Program-made: the position numbers and the translations under genes | NCBI RefSeq assembly: GCF_018403325.1 | Contig: NZ_BOSL01000002.1 | Span: forward strand, 62,001-126,000 | Direction: 5' to 3' | DNA from: Paenibacillus vini | Lineage (GTDB): Bacteria; Bacillota; Bacilli; Paenibacillales; Paenibacillaceae | DNA: 64,000 nucleotides | Shown: positions 17,315-26,156 of the stretch, one piece after another | Numbering within the stretch: the first letter of the stretch is position 1 | Layout: every line of letters starts with the position of its first letter | Notes under the pieces: model-generated | What the model was told of the DNA's origin: nothing | The model's input: only the letters and a program-made list of their open reading frames with translations | The model's database searches: none

Positions 17315-19195
17315 TTACATAGCGTCATTCAGGATTTTGTTCATTTTGCGCTGCATTGACTGCGGCCAGAACTGCAAGGGGGCCGAGTTGCCCTGCGCCG
17401 ACTCCAGCGCCGAAAAGACATCGATTTGGCCGTATCCGAAGTATTTGTCGTGACCGGGATCCCCCAGATCAATAACGTTCTTGCGGATGATGTCCATGAC
17501 TTCCGTATTTTTTAATTTAGGGTTTACGGATCGTATCAAAGCGGCCAAGGCGGATACATGGGGGCTCGCCATGGAGGTGCCCGATAAAGCGGCGTACTGG
17601 TTGTCGGGATAGGTGCTCGCAATACTTTCGCCCGGCGCCATCACATCTACGTAATCGCCGTAGTTGGAGAATGATGCCCGCTGCAGGTGGTAATCCGTCG
17701 CGGAGACGGACAGCACCTCCGGATAGGCTGCGGGATAACCCGGGCGCTCCGTGTTGTCGTTCCCGGTTGCTGCAATCAGGACCACGTCACGATCAAAGGC
17801 GTATTTGATCGCTTCATGCAGAAACTGGGCATCCGCATAATTTCCGAGGCTCATATTGATCACTTTGGCACCGTGATCGGTAGCCCAGATGATTCCCTGG
17901 GCCACGGAATAGGTCGTGCCGGATCCGGTTTTGTCCAGCGCTTTAACGGGCAGGATTTTGCCTCCCCACATCATTCCGGCAATTCCTTCGTTATTGTTCA
18001 CATTGGCGGAGATGATACCGGCGACATGGGTACCGTGACCAACGTCGTCAACGGGATCGTCGCCCGGTGAGACGACGTTGTATCCTTTCAGGAGCCGGCC
18101 TTGGAGATCGGGATGCTTCAGATCCACGCCCGTATCGACGACGCCTACGATAACATCGTTGCTGCCTTTGGACAACTTCCAGCCCCGGTTAGTCTCGATG
18201 ATCGGCAGATTCCATTGGTATTCGGAGAACAGCAGATCATTCGGGATTTCCGGATTCTCATCGCCCAGACCGGTTACATTTTCATTGGTCATGTACAGAT
18301 AGTGCGGTTCGACATGGTTCGGTTTCCAATGCTTTTTAAAATACGTTGTCAATTGCTTCATATCCATCGATTCCGAACGGAAAATATAAGTGTTGCCGAT
18401 GTTTTGCGCCGGCTTGCAACGCAGATCGCGCTCGATCTTCTTCATATCTGCAGCGGAAGGCGCCTTCCCGAAAGTGACGACAATTTCGTTTTCGTAATAA
18501 TGGCTCGCTTTTTCATTGTCATGGCCGGTTTTTACGGTAATATCCTGCAATGTGTCGGCATGGACGGATTCGATCTTATACTTTCCTTCTTTGGGATAAG
18601 GGATGAGGCGCAGATTTTTATGTTGGTGATCCTGTACCCGGCTTAAAATCCCCATATCCAGCACTGCGATCATTCCCTGTTGATTCTTGCCCTGAGCGGG
18701 TTCTGCAGCTACAACATATTTCGGATTGCCCTGCGGAAAACCAGGCGATTCATAAGAATTTCCTTTGCGGAGGGCATTCCGGGCGAAGCCCAAATAAGTG
18801 TCCAGCTGTTTTTGCTCCGCTGCTTCCAGCCGGAATTTTTCCGCTCGAAATTCCCGTTCCTGCTTCCCCGTGTACCAACGCAGGGAAGGAAATTGTTTAT
18901 GATCCTTCTGTAAATCTCCGGCATCTGTCGGTAATTTCCCTGGCTGTGCAGCGGCGAATTTATCGGCAAGCAGGCGAAGATGCCTCTTGGCGTCCAGCCT
19001 TGCAAGGCGTTCCGTAGCGGTCATGTCGCGCTTCAGCATCATTTGTTTCAGCTTATGTTCCTCGGCCGGATTTTTAACGGTTTTGATCTCAGCTTGCCGG
19101 TTAGCAGAAGGGGCGGACGAATCCGGAATCAAGTTGTAAAGAGCAACAGCGGCGACCCCCGCAAGGCCCAGCGCAGCCCATCTCTGCCATCTCAT
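17315..19195 (-). CDS. S8 family serine peptidase (subtilisin-like), exported
   Basis: 626 residues from the ATG at 19195, chosen because AAAGGAGG lies directly upstream; a start at 19288 would add an unlikely tail. Residues 4-24 form a signal peptide or anchor. A long N-terminal region (about 30-340) is larger than a normal propeptide and contains a YVVAAEPAQG segment. The catalytic triad D354 (VVDTGVD), H387 (GHGTHVAG), S541 (SGTSMASP) and oxyanion N479 are intact, so an active secreted or wall-bound protease is expected. The gene is monocistronic. The N-terminal domain could be an inhibitor or anchor; unresolved. Confidence 0.9.
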   Translation of the reverse strand: MRWQRWAALGLAGVAAVALYNLIPDSSAPSANRQAEIKTVKNPAEEHKLKQMMLKRDMTATERLARLDAKRHLRLLADKFAAAQPGKLPTDAGDLQKDHKQFPSLRWYTGKQEREFRAEKFRLEAAEQKQLDTYLGFARNALRKGNSYESPGFPQGNPKYVVAAEPAQGKNQQGMIAVLDMGILSRVQDHQHKNLRLIPYPKEGKYKIESVHADTLQDITVKTGHDNEKASHYYENEIVVTFGKAPSAADMKKIERDLRCKPAQNIGNTYIFRSESMDMKQLTTYFKKHWKPNHVEPHYLYMTNENVTGLGDENPEIPNDLLFSEYQWNLPIIETNRGWKLSKGSNDVIVGVVDTGVDLKHPDLQGRLLKGYNVVSPGDDPVDDVGHGTHVAGIISANVNNNEGIAGMMWGGKILPVKALDKTGSGTTYSVAQGIIWATDHGAKVINMSLGNYADAQFLHEAIKYAFDRDVVLIAATGNDNTERPGYPAAYPEVLSVSATDYHLQRASFSNYGDYVDVMAPGESIASTYPDNQYAALSGTSMASPHVSALAALIRSVNPKLKNTEVMDIIRKNVIDLGDPGHDKYFGYGQIDVFSALESAQGNSAPLQFWPQSMQRKMNKILNDAM

Positions 19196-19452
19196 GTAGG
19201 TCCTCCTTTGCACAATATAAAGATAGACATAGAATGAGGTAAAACCGATGGTTTTATTCTTAAAGGACGCGCGGTGAATGCAGGTCAAGGGTAACGTTTT
19301 CCAGCGTTTTTTGCGATATGGGGATCGTCAAATGGACAAACTGAAGAAATGCCGCAAATGCCTGCACAGCATCTTTTTTGTATCGATTTAACAGCTGGCG
19401 CTCCGCATACCGGCACGGGCCTCCGGGGAAAATGAACGGTGAGGTGATCATA

Positions 19453-19680
19453 ATGCCAAACGGCGAAAAACCGATAGTTAAATGCAGCGTATCGAATTGT
19501 ACCTATTGGGGTGAAAAAAACCTCTGTCAGGCCGATCTGATCATGATCGATATCGATAAGCATGCAAACCAGAGCTATAACGCCGAATTTGCCGGTGAAT
19601 CGTTTGATACTGAGCATCAGGACACTGCTGCTTCGTCTTCCGCAACTTGCTGTCATACGTTTAAGCCGAAATCGTCGTAA
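19453..19680 (+). CDS. DUF1540 domain protein
   Basis: 75 residues. The start at 19453 follows GAGGTGA by 5 bases; an earlier in-frame ATG at 19432 is less well placed. One DUF1540 unit is visible: V-K-C-S-V-S-N-C-T-Y-W, then C, and a closing CC near the end, a cysteine-rich putative metal-binding motif common in spore formers. Function is unknown. It is followed 29 bases later by a small membrane protein in the same direction. Confidence 0.8.
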   Translation: MPNGEKPIVKCSVSNCTYWGEKNLCQADLIMIDIDKHANQSYNAEFAGESFDTEHQDTAASSSATCCHTFKPKSS

Positions 19681-19709
19681 CCCGGAAGCCAAATTCAGGA
19701 GGTGCTGTG

Positions 19710-20105
19710 ATGACTGATCGTACAAAGGATAAACAAGACCATCCCGTTTCCTCGAAAAAACGTGTGGATTATCCTAGAAAGACCCATCAGGAGGAGTACG
19801 CGGCAGAGGTGGTGCCGATGAGCACCGTCGCCGACAGACGAAGCGAACGGCGCGATGCCGACAATTCCGTACGTGCCGAACGCTCTGAAAACGGCACGGC
19901 TACGGCAGGGAAAACCGTCGGCTATGTGGGCGTCGGTTTCGGAATAGCGTCGCTTTTCATGTGGTCCATCATCTTGGGACCTTTGGCGGCAGTGATGGGA
20001 TTTTACGCCTACAGCCAAGGTAATAAAACTTCCGGTGCCTGGGCAATCGGCCTTGGAGTTGTTGCCACGCTGAGTTATTTCGTCCTTATACCCTTTACCC
20101 GCTAA
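19710..20105 (+). CDS. small membrane protein, DUF4190-like
   Basis: 131 residues. ATG at 19710 after AGGAGG (19698-19703). The N-terminal ~65 residues are hydrophilic and charged; two membrane helices follow at about 68-95 and 105-128, with the glycine-rich turn YSQGNKTSGAWAIGLG between them, typical of DUF4190-type proteins. No catalytic motif. Probably co-transcribed with the DUF1540 gene and ended by the terminator at 20125. Function unknown. Confidence 0.7.
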   Translation: MTDRTKDKQDHPVSSKKRVDYPRKTHQEEYAAEVVPMSTVADRRSERRDADNSVRAERSENGTATAGKTVGYVGVGFGIASLFMWSIILGPLAAVMGFYAYSQGNKTSGAWAIGLGVVATLSYFVLIPFTR

Positions 20106-20124
20106 ACGAGAGCAGTTTGTAAAA

Positions 20125-20156
20125 AGGACCGACGCCAAAGGTGTCGGTCTTTTTTT
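20125..20156 (+). terminator. intrinsic terminator
   Basis: GACCGACGCC-aaa-GGTGTCGGTC followed by seven T. It ends the DUF1540 and membrane-protein unit. Confidence 0.9.
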
Positions 20157-20268
20157 ACCTGGAGCGAGGCATTTTTACATTTTGCGACAAATAGGTGGTC
20201 AAGCCTGCGATTCATGTGTAAAATATAGGGTATACCACCTTTTTAACGTGAAGAGGAGTCAAGCAAAC

Positions 20269-21000
20269 ATGCAAATCGATCCACGCACCATGACGCAGCT
20301 AATACAGTTACAGACCGTTAACGATATCGACCTCCAAGGGAATGCGGCAGCACGTACCAATGTCGATGGCGAAGGTTCCTTGTTTGATATATTGCTTCAA
20401 GAAATGATGATGGCGGAAGGCCGTACCGAGTCCAGTGATCTGGTGGGCAAGCTTCCGTTATCTGCGCTTACTTATGGTTCCGGTTATGAGGGGTGGATCT
20501 CGCAGGCTTTACCTGCCGAAGTCCTCGGTGGGCAAGCCGTGGAGGCGTCTGCTTATCGGCCCTCGGCCTCGATTGGCCAGGAACGCGGAGAATTGGATGA
20601 ACTGATCACCCAAGCCAGCCGCAATTACGGTGTGTCCGAAAGTCTGATCAAAGCCGTCATCGAGACGGAATCCTCGTTTAACCCAGGGGCCGTATCATCG
20701 GCTGGAGCTAAAGGATTGATGCAGCTTATGGACGGAACGGCCAACGGGCTCGGCGTGAGCAATCCGTTTGACCCGGGGCAGAACATCGACGGCGGAACAC
20801 GTTATTTGTCCTATCAGCTCAAGCGGTTTGGCGGCAATGAGAACACGGCGCTTGCAGCTTATAATGCCGGACCGGGCAGGCTGCAAAAGCTGGGGATTTC
20901 CAACGATCAGGAACTGATGGATAAGCTGCACTTGCTTCCCCGGGAGACGCAGAATTATATCGCTAAGATTGCGGCTGCACGCTCCAAGTATGAAATTTAA
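20269..21000 (+). CDS. lytic transglycosylase domain protein
   Basis: 243 residues from ATG 20269, with AGAGGAG upstream; an earlier start at 20182 would add an atypical tail. Residues 1-105 are low in motifs. The SLT domain begins about 108, with catalytic E134 in ETESSFNP, followed by GLMQLMDGTA and AYNAGPGRL near the end, the standard goose-lysozyme-like fold. It cleaves the MurNAc-GlcNAc bond of peptidoglycan. No clear signal peptide is seen; similar Paenibacillus and Bacillus proteins (YjbJ type) share this trait. Confidence 0.87.
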   Translation: MQIDPRTMTQLIQLQTVNDIDLQGNAAARTNVDGEGSLFDILLQEMMMAEGRTESSDLVGKLPLSALTYGSGYEGWISQALPAEVLGGQAVEASAYRPSASIGQERGELDELITQASRNYGVSESLIKAVIETESSFNPGAVSSAGAKGLMQLMDGTANGLGVSNPFDPGQNIDGGTRYLSYQLKRFGGNENTALAAYNAGPGRLQKLGISNDQELMDKLHLLPRETQNYIAKIAAARSKYEI

Positions 21001-21184
21001 CGCATGCCATGCAGTTGACGGCAAAACGGTAATGAATGGATTGTACTGAATCCGCTAAGGTAAGGGGTTCATCTAGGGAAAGATCAAATGGGAAAACGCT
21101 CCGGCTGCCGGATTTTCGCGTTTTTTCTTTTGATCTTTTTTTGAAGTCTATATTTGATTTGGATTGGTTCAGGAGGAAATAAAG

Positions 21185-22342
21185 ATGAGATATTTTGATC
21201 ACGCGGCAACCACGCCTCCATATGACGAAGTGACCCGGACCATTGCTGAAGTGATGGCTCTGCATTATGGGAATCCGTCATCTCTGCACCGGCTTGGAGA
21301 AGAAAGCGGCAAGCTGCTGCGCAGGGCGCGGGAAGTATGTGCCGGAGCGCTGGGAGTTCTGCCCGGCGAAATTGTATTTACTTCAGGAGCCACGGAAAGC
21401 AACAATATGGCTATTAAGGGCGCGGCGCTTCAGTATGTCAACCGGGGCAAGCACCTGATCACTACGGTCACGGAACATCCGTCCGTATATGAGTGCTGCA
21501 GGCAGCTTGAGCAGTGGGGCTGGGAAGTTACGTTTTTACCGGTGAATAAAGAGGGCAAGGTATCCGTAGAGCAAGTTGATGAGGCTATCCGGAAGGATAC
21601 GGTCCTGGTGTCCGTGATGCATGTCAATAATGAAACAGGAAGCGTTCAGCCTGTAGCAGAAATAGGAAGCCTGCTGAAAGAGAAATATCCGCGTGTGCTT
21701 TTTCATGTGGATGGAGTTCAGGGGTTTGGAAAAATAGAGCTGCCGATCAAGGAGAGCGGAATTGATTTATACAGCTTGTCCGCGCATAAACTAAGGGGAC
21801 CGAAAGGGATCGGCCTGTTGTATGTACGCGATGGAGTTACCTTGCAACCCCTGCTTGCAGGTGGAGGCCAGGAGGAAGGGCGGCGGCCGGGAACGGAGAA
21901 CATCCCGTATGCCGTTGGCATGTCCAAGGCGATCCGGCTGGCCAAGGAAGGGGCCCCCGAGCGGGCAGTTCACCTTAGATTGCTTAAAGATAAACTTATT
22001 CGCGGCATAGCTACTCTTCCGGAGCTGGAGTTGAATTCTGCGTTGGAGGAGACTCATGGCGCACCGCATATCGTTCATTTCTCTTATCCCGGAATGAAGT
22101 CCGAAGCTTTCTTGCACATGTTGGAGGAAGAAGGGTTCCTGGTATCGACCCGGTCGGCCTGCTCTTCCAAACGGGCCGAGCCAAGCCGGATTTTGCTTGC
22201 AATGGGCAAAAGTCCTGAGGCTGCCGCAGCGGGCATTCGAATCAGTCTGGGTGAGGAGCATACGGAAAAGGATATTGCGGATCTGCTGGAGGCGCTCAAT
22301 AAATGTGTACGGCGTGTAAGGAATTTAAAGGGAGAGAGATGA
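21185..22342 (+). CDS. cysteine desulfurase (NifS/IscS-like), ThiI partner
   Basis: 385 residues from ATG 21185 after AGGAGG. PLP lysine K202 (SAHKLRGPKG) and the active cysteine C326 (STRSACSS) are present, with SGATESNN near 67-74. It converts cysteine to alanine and passes sulfur as persulfide. Being directly upstream of thiI, with overlapping ends, it most likely corresponds to the dedicated NifZ-type partner that serves 4-thiouridine formation in tRNA, not general Fe-S assembly (inference from context). Confidence 0.92.
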   Translation: MRYFDHAATTPPYDEVTRTIAEVMALHYGNPSSLHRLGEESGKLLRRAREVCAGALGVLPGEIVFTSGATESNNMAIKGAALQYVNRGKHLITTVTEHPSVYECCRQLEQWGWEVTFLPVNKEGKVSVEQVDEAIRKDTVLVSVMHVNNETGSVQPVAEIGSLLKEKYPRVLFHVDGVQGFGKIELPIKESGIDLYSLSAHKLRGPKGIGLLYVRDGVTLQPLLAGGGQEEGRRPGTENIPYAVGMSKAIRLAKEGAPERAVHLRLLKDKLIRGIATLPELELNSALEETHGAPHIVHFSYPGMKSEAFLHMLEEEGFLVSTRSACSSKRAEPSRILLAMGKSPEAAAAGIRISLGEEHTEKDIADLLEALNKCVRRVRNLKGER

Positions 22343-22344
22343 CC

Positions 22345-23607
22345 ATGACATCATATGATATGCTGCTGCTTCGTTTTGGAGAAATTACAATCAAGGGAAA
22401 AAATAGGTCCCGGTTCGAAAAGGCCGCGCTGGCCCACGTGAAATCGCTGCTTAAGCCGTATCCTGCAACGAAGGTAATCCGGGAATACGGGCGGATTTAT
22501 GTCGAACTCCATGGGGAACCGGCGAGAGAGGTCAGCGAATCCCTTAAACATGTATTCGGCATAACTTCGATCAGCCCGGTCAAAGTCTCTCCTTCCAGAC
22601 TGGAGGACATCATTAGCGCGGCAAAAGAATTCGTGGGAAGCGTGCCTGCCGACCGGCATATTCCTTTTAAAGTGAACGCCCGCAGAGTATGGAAGGAGTT
22701 CCCCTACGGCTCGCAGGAAATGAATCGGCTCGTCGGGGGACCGATCCTGCAGGCTGCCCCCGGCTTGAAAGTGGATGTCCATCACCCCGAGCTCGAGCTG
22801 CGCGTGGAGATCCGGGAGCAAGGCACTTATCTTTATTCCGAGGTTATCCCGGCCGCAGGCGGATTTCCGCTAGGCACCAACGGGAAGGCGATGCTGCTGC
22901 TCTCCGGCGGTATTGATAGCCCTGTGGCAGGCTGGTCCGCGATGAGACGCGGGCTCGAGATCGAATGCGTTCATTTCCACAGCTATCCGTTTACGAGCAA
23001 GAAGGCGGAGGAAAAAGTGATCGAACTGGCGAAAGTGTTGTCCCGCTATGCCGGGCAAGTTAAGCTTCATCTGGTTCCTTTTACGGAGATCCAAACTTCG
23101 CTTGCCGGTACCGGACAGGATAATTTGATCATTACGCTAATGCGCAGGTCGATGCTGAGAATCGCTTCCTTGCTGGCCGAAAAAAACGGGGCGCTGGCAC
23201 TTGTCACCGGAGACAGCCTCGGCCAGGTGGCCAGCCAGACTTTGCCAAGTATGAATGTGATCGGCCGGGCTACCGAGCTGCCGCTGCTGCGGCCGCTTGT
23301 CATGAGCGATAAAGATGAAATCATTAGTCTGGCCAAGAGAATAGGCACCTTTGATTTGTCCATTCTGCCATATGAGGACTGCTGCACATTGTTCGTGCCG
23401 AAATCGCCGACAACGAATCCGAATCTGCGGATTATCGAGAAGATTGAAGCGGGCTTGAACGGTCTTGCCGAACAAATCGAAACTGCCGTACGGGATACGG
23501 AAACCCTGATCATCAAGCCGCATGAGGAAGTTGTTAGATCATCCCCTGATGATATCAGCAGCGGGAATATGGCGGGAGCAGGGACTATCGACAACAATTG
23601 GTTTTAA
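22345..23607 (+). CDS. thiI: tRNA 4-thiouridine synthetase ThiI
   Basis: 420 residues. N-terminal ferredoxin-like and THUMP domains (to about 170) are followed by the PP-loop SGGIDS at 187-192, which adenylates U8 of tRNA. The rhodanese domain of E. coli ThiI is absent, as in Bacillus. There is an unusually long C-terminal tail of about 35 residues after the last conserved segment. The start at 22345 aligns with homologs; ATG at 22339 is an alternative that overlaps the upstream stop. GGGAGAGAG precedes. Confidence 0.93.
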   Translation: MTSYDMLLLRFGEITIKGKNRSRFEKAALAHVKSLLKPYPATKVIREYGRIYVELHGEPAREVSESLKHVFGITSISPVKVSPSRLEDIISAAKEFVGSVPADRHIPFKVNARRVWKEFPYGSQEMNRLVGGPILQAAPGLKVDVHHPELELRVEIREQGTYLYSEVIPAAGGFPLGTNGKAMLLLSGGIDSPVAGWSAMRRGLEIECVHFHSYPFTSKKAEEKVIELAKVLSRYAGQVKLHLVPFTEIQTSLAGTGQDNLIITLMRRSMLRIASLLAEKNGALALVTGDSLGQVASQTLPSMNVIGRATELPLLRPLVMSDKDEIISLAKRIGTFDLSILPYEDCCTLFVPKSPTTNPNLRIIEKIEAGLNGLAEQIETAVRDTETLIIKPHEEVVRSSPDDISSGNMAGAGTIDNNWF

Positions 23608-23756
23608 ATGCTCCGGTTTTACGCTGCCCTCTCCATTGTTCGTCGCTCTTTTCTCTTGACTTTTGTCATCGGACGCGCACTACCAAAACTTCAGTTATCC
23701 CAAAACCTACGCATCAATTTGACGCAAAGCTTAGCTGAATTCATCGCCTAAGAAAG

Positions 23757-23808
23757 AAAACAAATCGCTCCCGCTGGCCTCAGGCCGGTCCGGGAGCGAT
23801 TTGTTTTG
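23757..23808. terminator. bidirectional terminator between thiI and terC-like gene
   Basis: CAAATCGCTCCCG (23761-23773) pairs perfectly with CGGGAGCGATTTG (23791-23803), with TTTTG on the + side and TTTTCTTT when read on the - strand. Confidence 0.88.
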
Positions 23809-23823
23809 TCTTGGCACCGATGT

Positions 23824-24531
23824 TTAACGGGTAGCCGGATGGGACCGGCGTTTTTCTTCTTCCTTTTCGCGGTGCTTTTGTTTTGTTCTATAACCGGCAA
23901 ATAGCACACCGGCCATAACGAGCGCGATAAACAGGTACCGCAGAATAGGGTTGTCCTCAAAAAAGCCAATGAAATGCGGTTCTTCGGTAATCATATGAGC
24001 TGCGGTGTAGGCCAGCACGGCCGCCCCGACATAGGCGATCCAGGGAAACATTCCGAGCAGCTTAATAAATAAGGTGCTTCCCCAAACGACGATCGGCACA
24101 CTGATCAGCAGTCCGATGATTACAAGAATTGTATGTTGTCCCGATGCGCCGGCTACAGCGATTACGTTATCCAGTCCCATCGCGGCATCCGCAATGACAA
24201 TAGTTCGTACCGCAGGCCAAAGCGAATCTTTGGCTTCGACGGAATCGTGATCACCTTCATCGGCAAGTACTTTGTAAGCGATAAAGATGAGCATGAGTCC
24301 GCCAACCGCAAGCAGCCAAGGAATTCCCAACAGCCAGACGACCACAAGCGTGGCGGCGATGCGAAGCAAAATAGCGCCGGCCGTACCGTAAAGGATCGCC
24401 TTCTTCTGAACTGTCTTGGGAAGCTTTCTAGCCGCCATTCCGATGACAATTGCGTTATCTCCAGCCAAAATCAAATCGATAAAAATGATATTGATCAGAG
24501 AGAGAAAAAATGTTGCACTGAAAAATTCCAC
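23824..24531 (-). CDS. TerC family integral membrane protein (YkoY-like)
   Basis: 235 residues from a GTG start with GAGGAAG upstream. About seven membrane helices, with the TerC signatures DLILAGDNAIVIG (about 19-31) and AMGLDNVIAVAG, both carrying acidic and asparagine residues proposed to bind metal. The basic, charged C-terminal tail is cytoplasmic. In Bacillus subtilis the TerC proteins YceF and YkoY support manganese export and metalation of secreted enzymes. It lies divergent from a second TerC gene. No yybP-ykoY riboswitch was recognised upstream. Confidence 0.88.
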   Translation of the reverse strand: MEFFSATFFLSLINIIFIDLILAGDNAIVIGMAARKLPKTVQKKAILYGTAGAILLRIAATLVVVWLLGIPWLLAVGGLMLIFIAYKVLADEGDHDSVEAKDSLWPAVRTIVIADAAMGLDNVIAVAGASGQHTILVIIGLLISVPIVVWGSTLFIKLLGMFPWIAYVGAAVLAYTAAHMITEEPHFIGFFEDNPILRYLFIALVMAGVLFAGYRTKQKHREKEEEKRRSHPATR

Positions 24532-24551
24532 TTATGTCACTTCCTCTTCAG

Positions 24552-24563
24552 ACGTATATACGT
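24552..24563. promoter_or_regulatory. palindrome between divergent terC genes
   Basis: ACGTATATACGT is a perfect 12-bp palindrome about 20 bases upstream of the leftward GTG start. It is a candidate operator by position only; no regulator is known for it. Confidence 0.25.
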
Positions 24564-24651
24564 ATTAATTAACCAAATGGATTCATTTGTCCAGATTATT
24601 TTTTACAAAAGGATAAAGACATAGCTTGCCCACTTGCCTCATAAAAATGAT

Positions 24652-24669
24652 AAGAGGTTGTTCAAAAAG
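24652..24669. repeat. solo end of the MITE-like element before a terC gene
   Basis: GAGGTTGTTCAAAAAG at 24654-24669 is the reverse complement of the right end seen at 13457-13505 and 63527-63717. It abuts the ribosome binding site of the following gene. Confidence 0.55.
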
Positions 24670-24679
24670 GGGGATAAGC

Positions 24680-25336
24680 GTGGATCAGCTGATACTGCTT
24701 TCAGAAATTCTGATCATAAATCTGGTGCTCAGCGGCGACAACGCTCTGGTTATTGCGATGGCAAGCAAGGAGCTGCCGCTCCAGCAGCGCAAACGGGCTG
24801 TATGGTGGGGGGCACTGGGAGCGGTACTGCTTCGTTGTCTCTTGTCATGGGTTGCTGTGGTGCTGCTGCAAATTCCGTTTATTCAGGCAGCCGGCGGACT
24901 ATTGCTTGCAGGTATTGCCTTTAAGCTTCTATTACCCCATGAGGAGTCTACACGAGTTCGTGAAGCGGGTACGATGTGGCGTGCGATCCGAACCATTCTC
25001 GCGGCTGATTTCATTATGAGTCTCGACAATGTGCTTGCGATTGCGGCGCTGGCCAACGGGGATCTCGCCATCCTCGTTATCGGGATTGCGATCAGCATCC
25101 CTATCGTGGTATGGGGCAGCAATCTGATTGCAGACTGGCTGCAGCGACTGCCAATACTGACTTATGCCGGCGCCGGAATTCTTGGCTATACGGCCGGCGA
25201 TATGCTGCTGCATGACCCCAAGCTGGGGGGGCTGCTTGAGACGACGCTTCCGGCTCTTACGAACATGCTGCCGATCGCGTTGGCCGCGCTCGTTATTATG
25301 TTCGGTTGGGTGAAAAAATATCAGGCCGGTCGTTGA
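24680..25336 (+). CDS. TerC family integral membrane protein (YjbE-like)
   Basis: 218 residues from GTG 24680 with AGGGGG at 24668-24673. About six to seven helices. Signatures NLVLSGDNALVIAMA and DFIMSLDNVLAIAALA are the two TerC metal-binding segments. Same predicted role as the divergent TerC gene but only moderately similar in sequence, so they are paralogs, not a recent duplication. The gene's ribosome binding site touches a solo MITE end. A terminator follows at 25374. Confidence 0.87.
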   Translation: MDQLILLSEILIINLVLSGDNALVIAMASKELPLQQRKRAVWWGALGAVLLRCLLSWVAVVLLQIPFIQAAGGLLLAGIAFKLLLPHEESTRVREAGTMWRAIRTILAADFIMSLDNVLAIAALANGDLAILVIGIAISIPIVVWGSNLIADWLQRLPILTYAGAGILGYTAGDMLLHDPKLGGLLETTLPALTNMLPIALAALVIMFGWVKKYQAGR

Positions 25337-25373
25337 ACTCCCGTCGCATTCAATTTGCCGACCGAGGCATGAA

Positions 25374-25410
25374 AAAATCACTCTCTTGATCCGGGAGAGA
25401 GTGGTTTTTT
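25374..25410 (+). terminator. intrinsic terminator
   Basis: AATCACTCTCT pairs with AGAGAGTGGTT, followed by T. Ends the rightward terC gene. Confidence 0.8.
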
Positions 25411-25502
25411 ATGCTGTTTTCATTTAAACTGAAATCATAAAGGGAATGTCGTAATTTGCCGCGGCATGTCCCTCATTGTCTAACCGGAAGGTGTGTGATG
25501 GG

Positions 25503-25997
25503 ATGTCCGATAACAACAAGCTAATGACCGGAATTTTGATTCTGGCTGCCGGGATCATCATCCTGCTTGGAAAACTCGGGGTATTCAGTTTTCTTGGAAA
25601 GGCGCTTTGGCCGCTACTGTTGCTGATACCGGGCATTGTATTTCACCTGTGGCATTTTTGGAGAAAAGGGCCGTCCGAGCTGCTGCTGCCCGGAGGGATT
25701 CTGACCGTTTACGGTGTTCTGTTTATTATTGCGAACATTTGGGGATGGACCACCCTCAAGTACAGCTGGCCCGGATTTATCCTCGGAATCGCTGTCGGAC
25801 TGTACGAGTATGAATTTTTCTCATCCGTCCGCCAAAACGGGGTTATGATTGCGGCCGTTATTGTGGGAGCCGTGTCCGTCATATTGTTCGGCATCACCTT
25901 ATTTTCGCTGGCGCTGATCTATTTGGTTGCCATTGCGCTGATAATAGGAGGCATCTGGTTGATTGCCGCGCGGGGAAAAACCCGGCGAAGCTGGTGA
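25503..25997 (+). CDS. multi-helix membrane protein, LiaF-TM-like
   Basis: 164 residues from ATG 25503, GGAAGGTG upstream. Almost entirely membrane helices (about 8-28, 33-51, 58-78, 82-100, 112-132, 136-156), with the paired LLLLIPGIVFHLWH and ILTVYGVLFIIANIWGW patterns of the DUF5668/LiaF-type transmembrane domain. The soluble LiaF half is absent. Function unknown; the family is often tied to envelope-stress sensing. It stands alone between a terminator and the typA promoter. Confidence 0.65.
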   Translation: MSDNNKLMTGILILAAGIIILLGKLGVFSFLGKALWPLLLLIPGIVFHLWHFWRKGPSELLLPGGILTVYGVLFIIANIWGWTTLKYSWPGFILGIAVGLYEYEFFSSVRQNGVMIAAVIVGAVSVILFGITLFSLALIYLVAIALIIGGIWLIAARGKTRRSW

Positions 25998-26011
25998 TGT
26001 ATGGAAAGTTC

Positions 26012-26039
26012 TTGAATTTCTCTAAAATTTGCGTATAAT
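26012..26039 (+). promoter_or_regulatory. sigma-A type promoter for typA
   Basis: TTGAAT at 26012-26017 and TATAAT at 26034-26039 with a 16-base spacer. It gives a leader of about 110 bases before typA. Confidence 0.6.
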
Positions 26040-26052
26040 ATAAGGGATATGT

Positions 26053-26090
26053 CCAAGCGTCGGGATATGAGAACTCCGACGCTTGTTTTG
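26053..26090 (+). terminator. hairpin in the typA leader, possible attenuator
   Basis: CAAGCGTCGG (26054-26063) pairs perfectly with CCGACGCTTG (26076-26085), followed by TTTTG. It lies shortly after the promoter, so it would act as a leader attenuator or mRNA stabiliser, not an end-of-operon terminator. Confidence 0.5.
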
Positions 26091-26156
26091 TGGTGATTCA
26101 GCTGTCTTAGCTTTATAGAATAAGCAAACAGAGACGAAAGGATATGGAGAAAACCC

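Noticed and set aside
24540-24679. yybP-ykoY manganese riboswitch for the terC genes
   Set aside because: The gap is short and no recognisable conserved loop sequences were found by eye on either strand.
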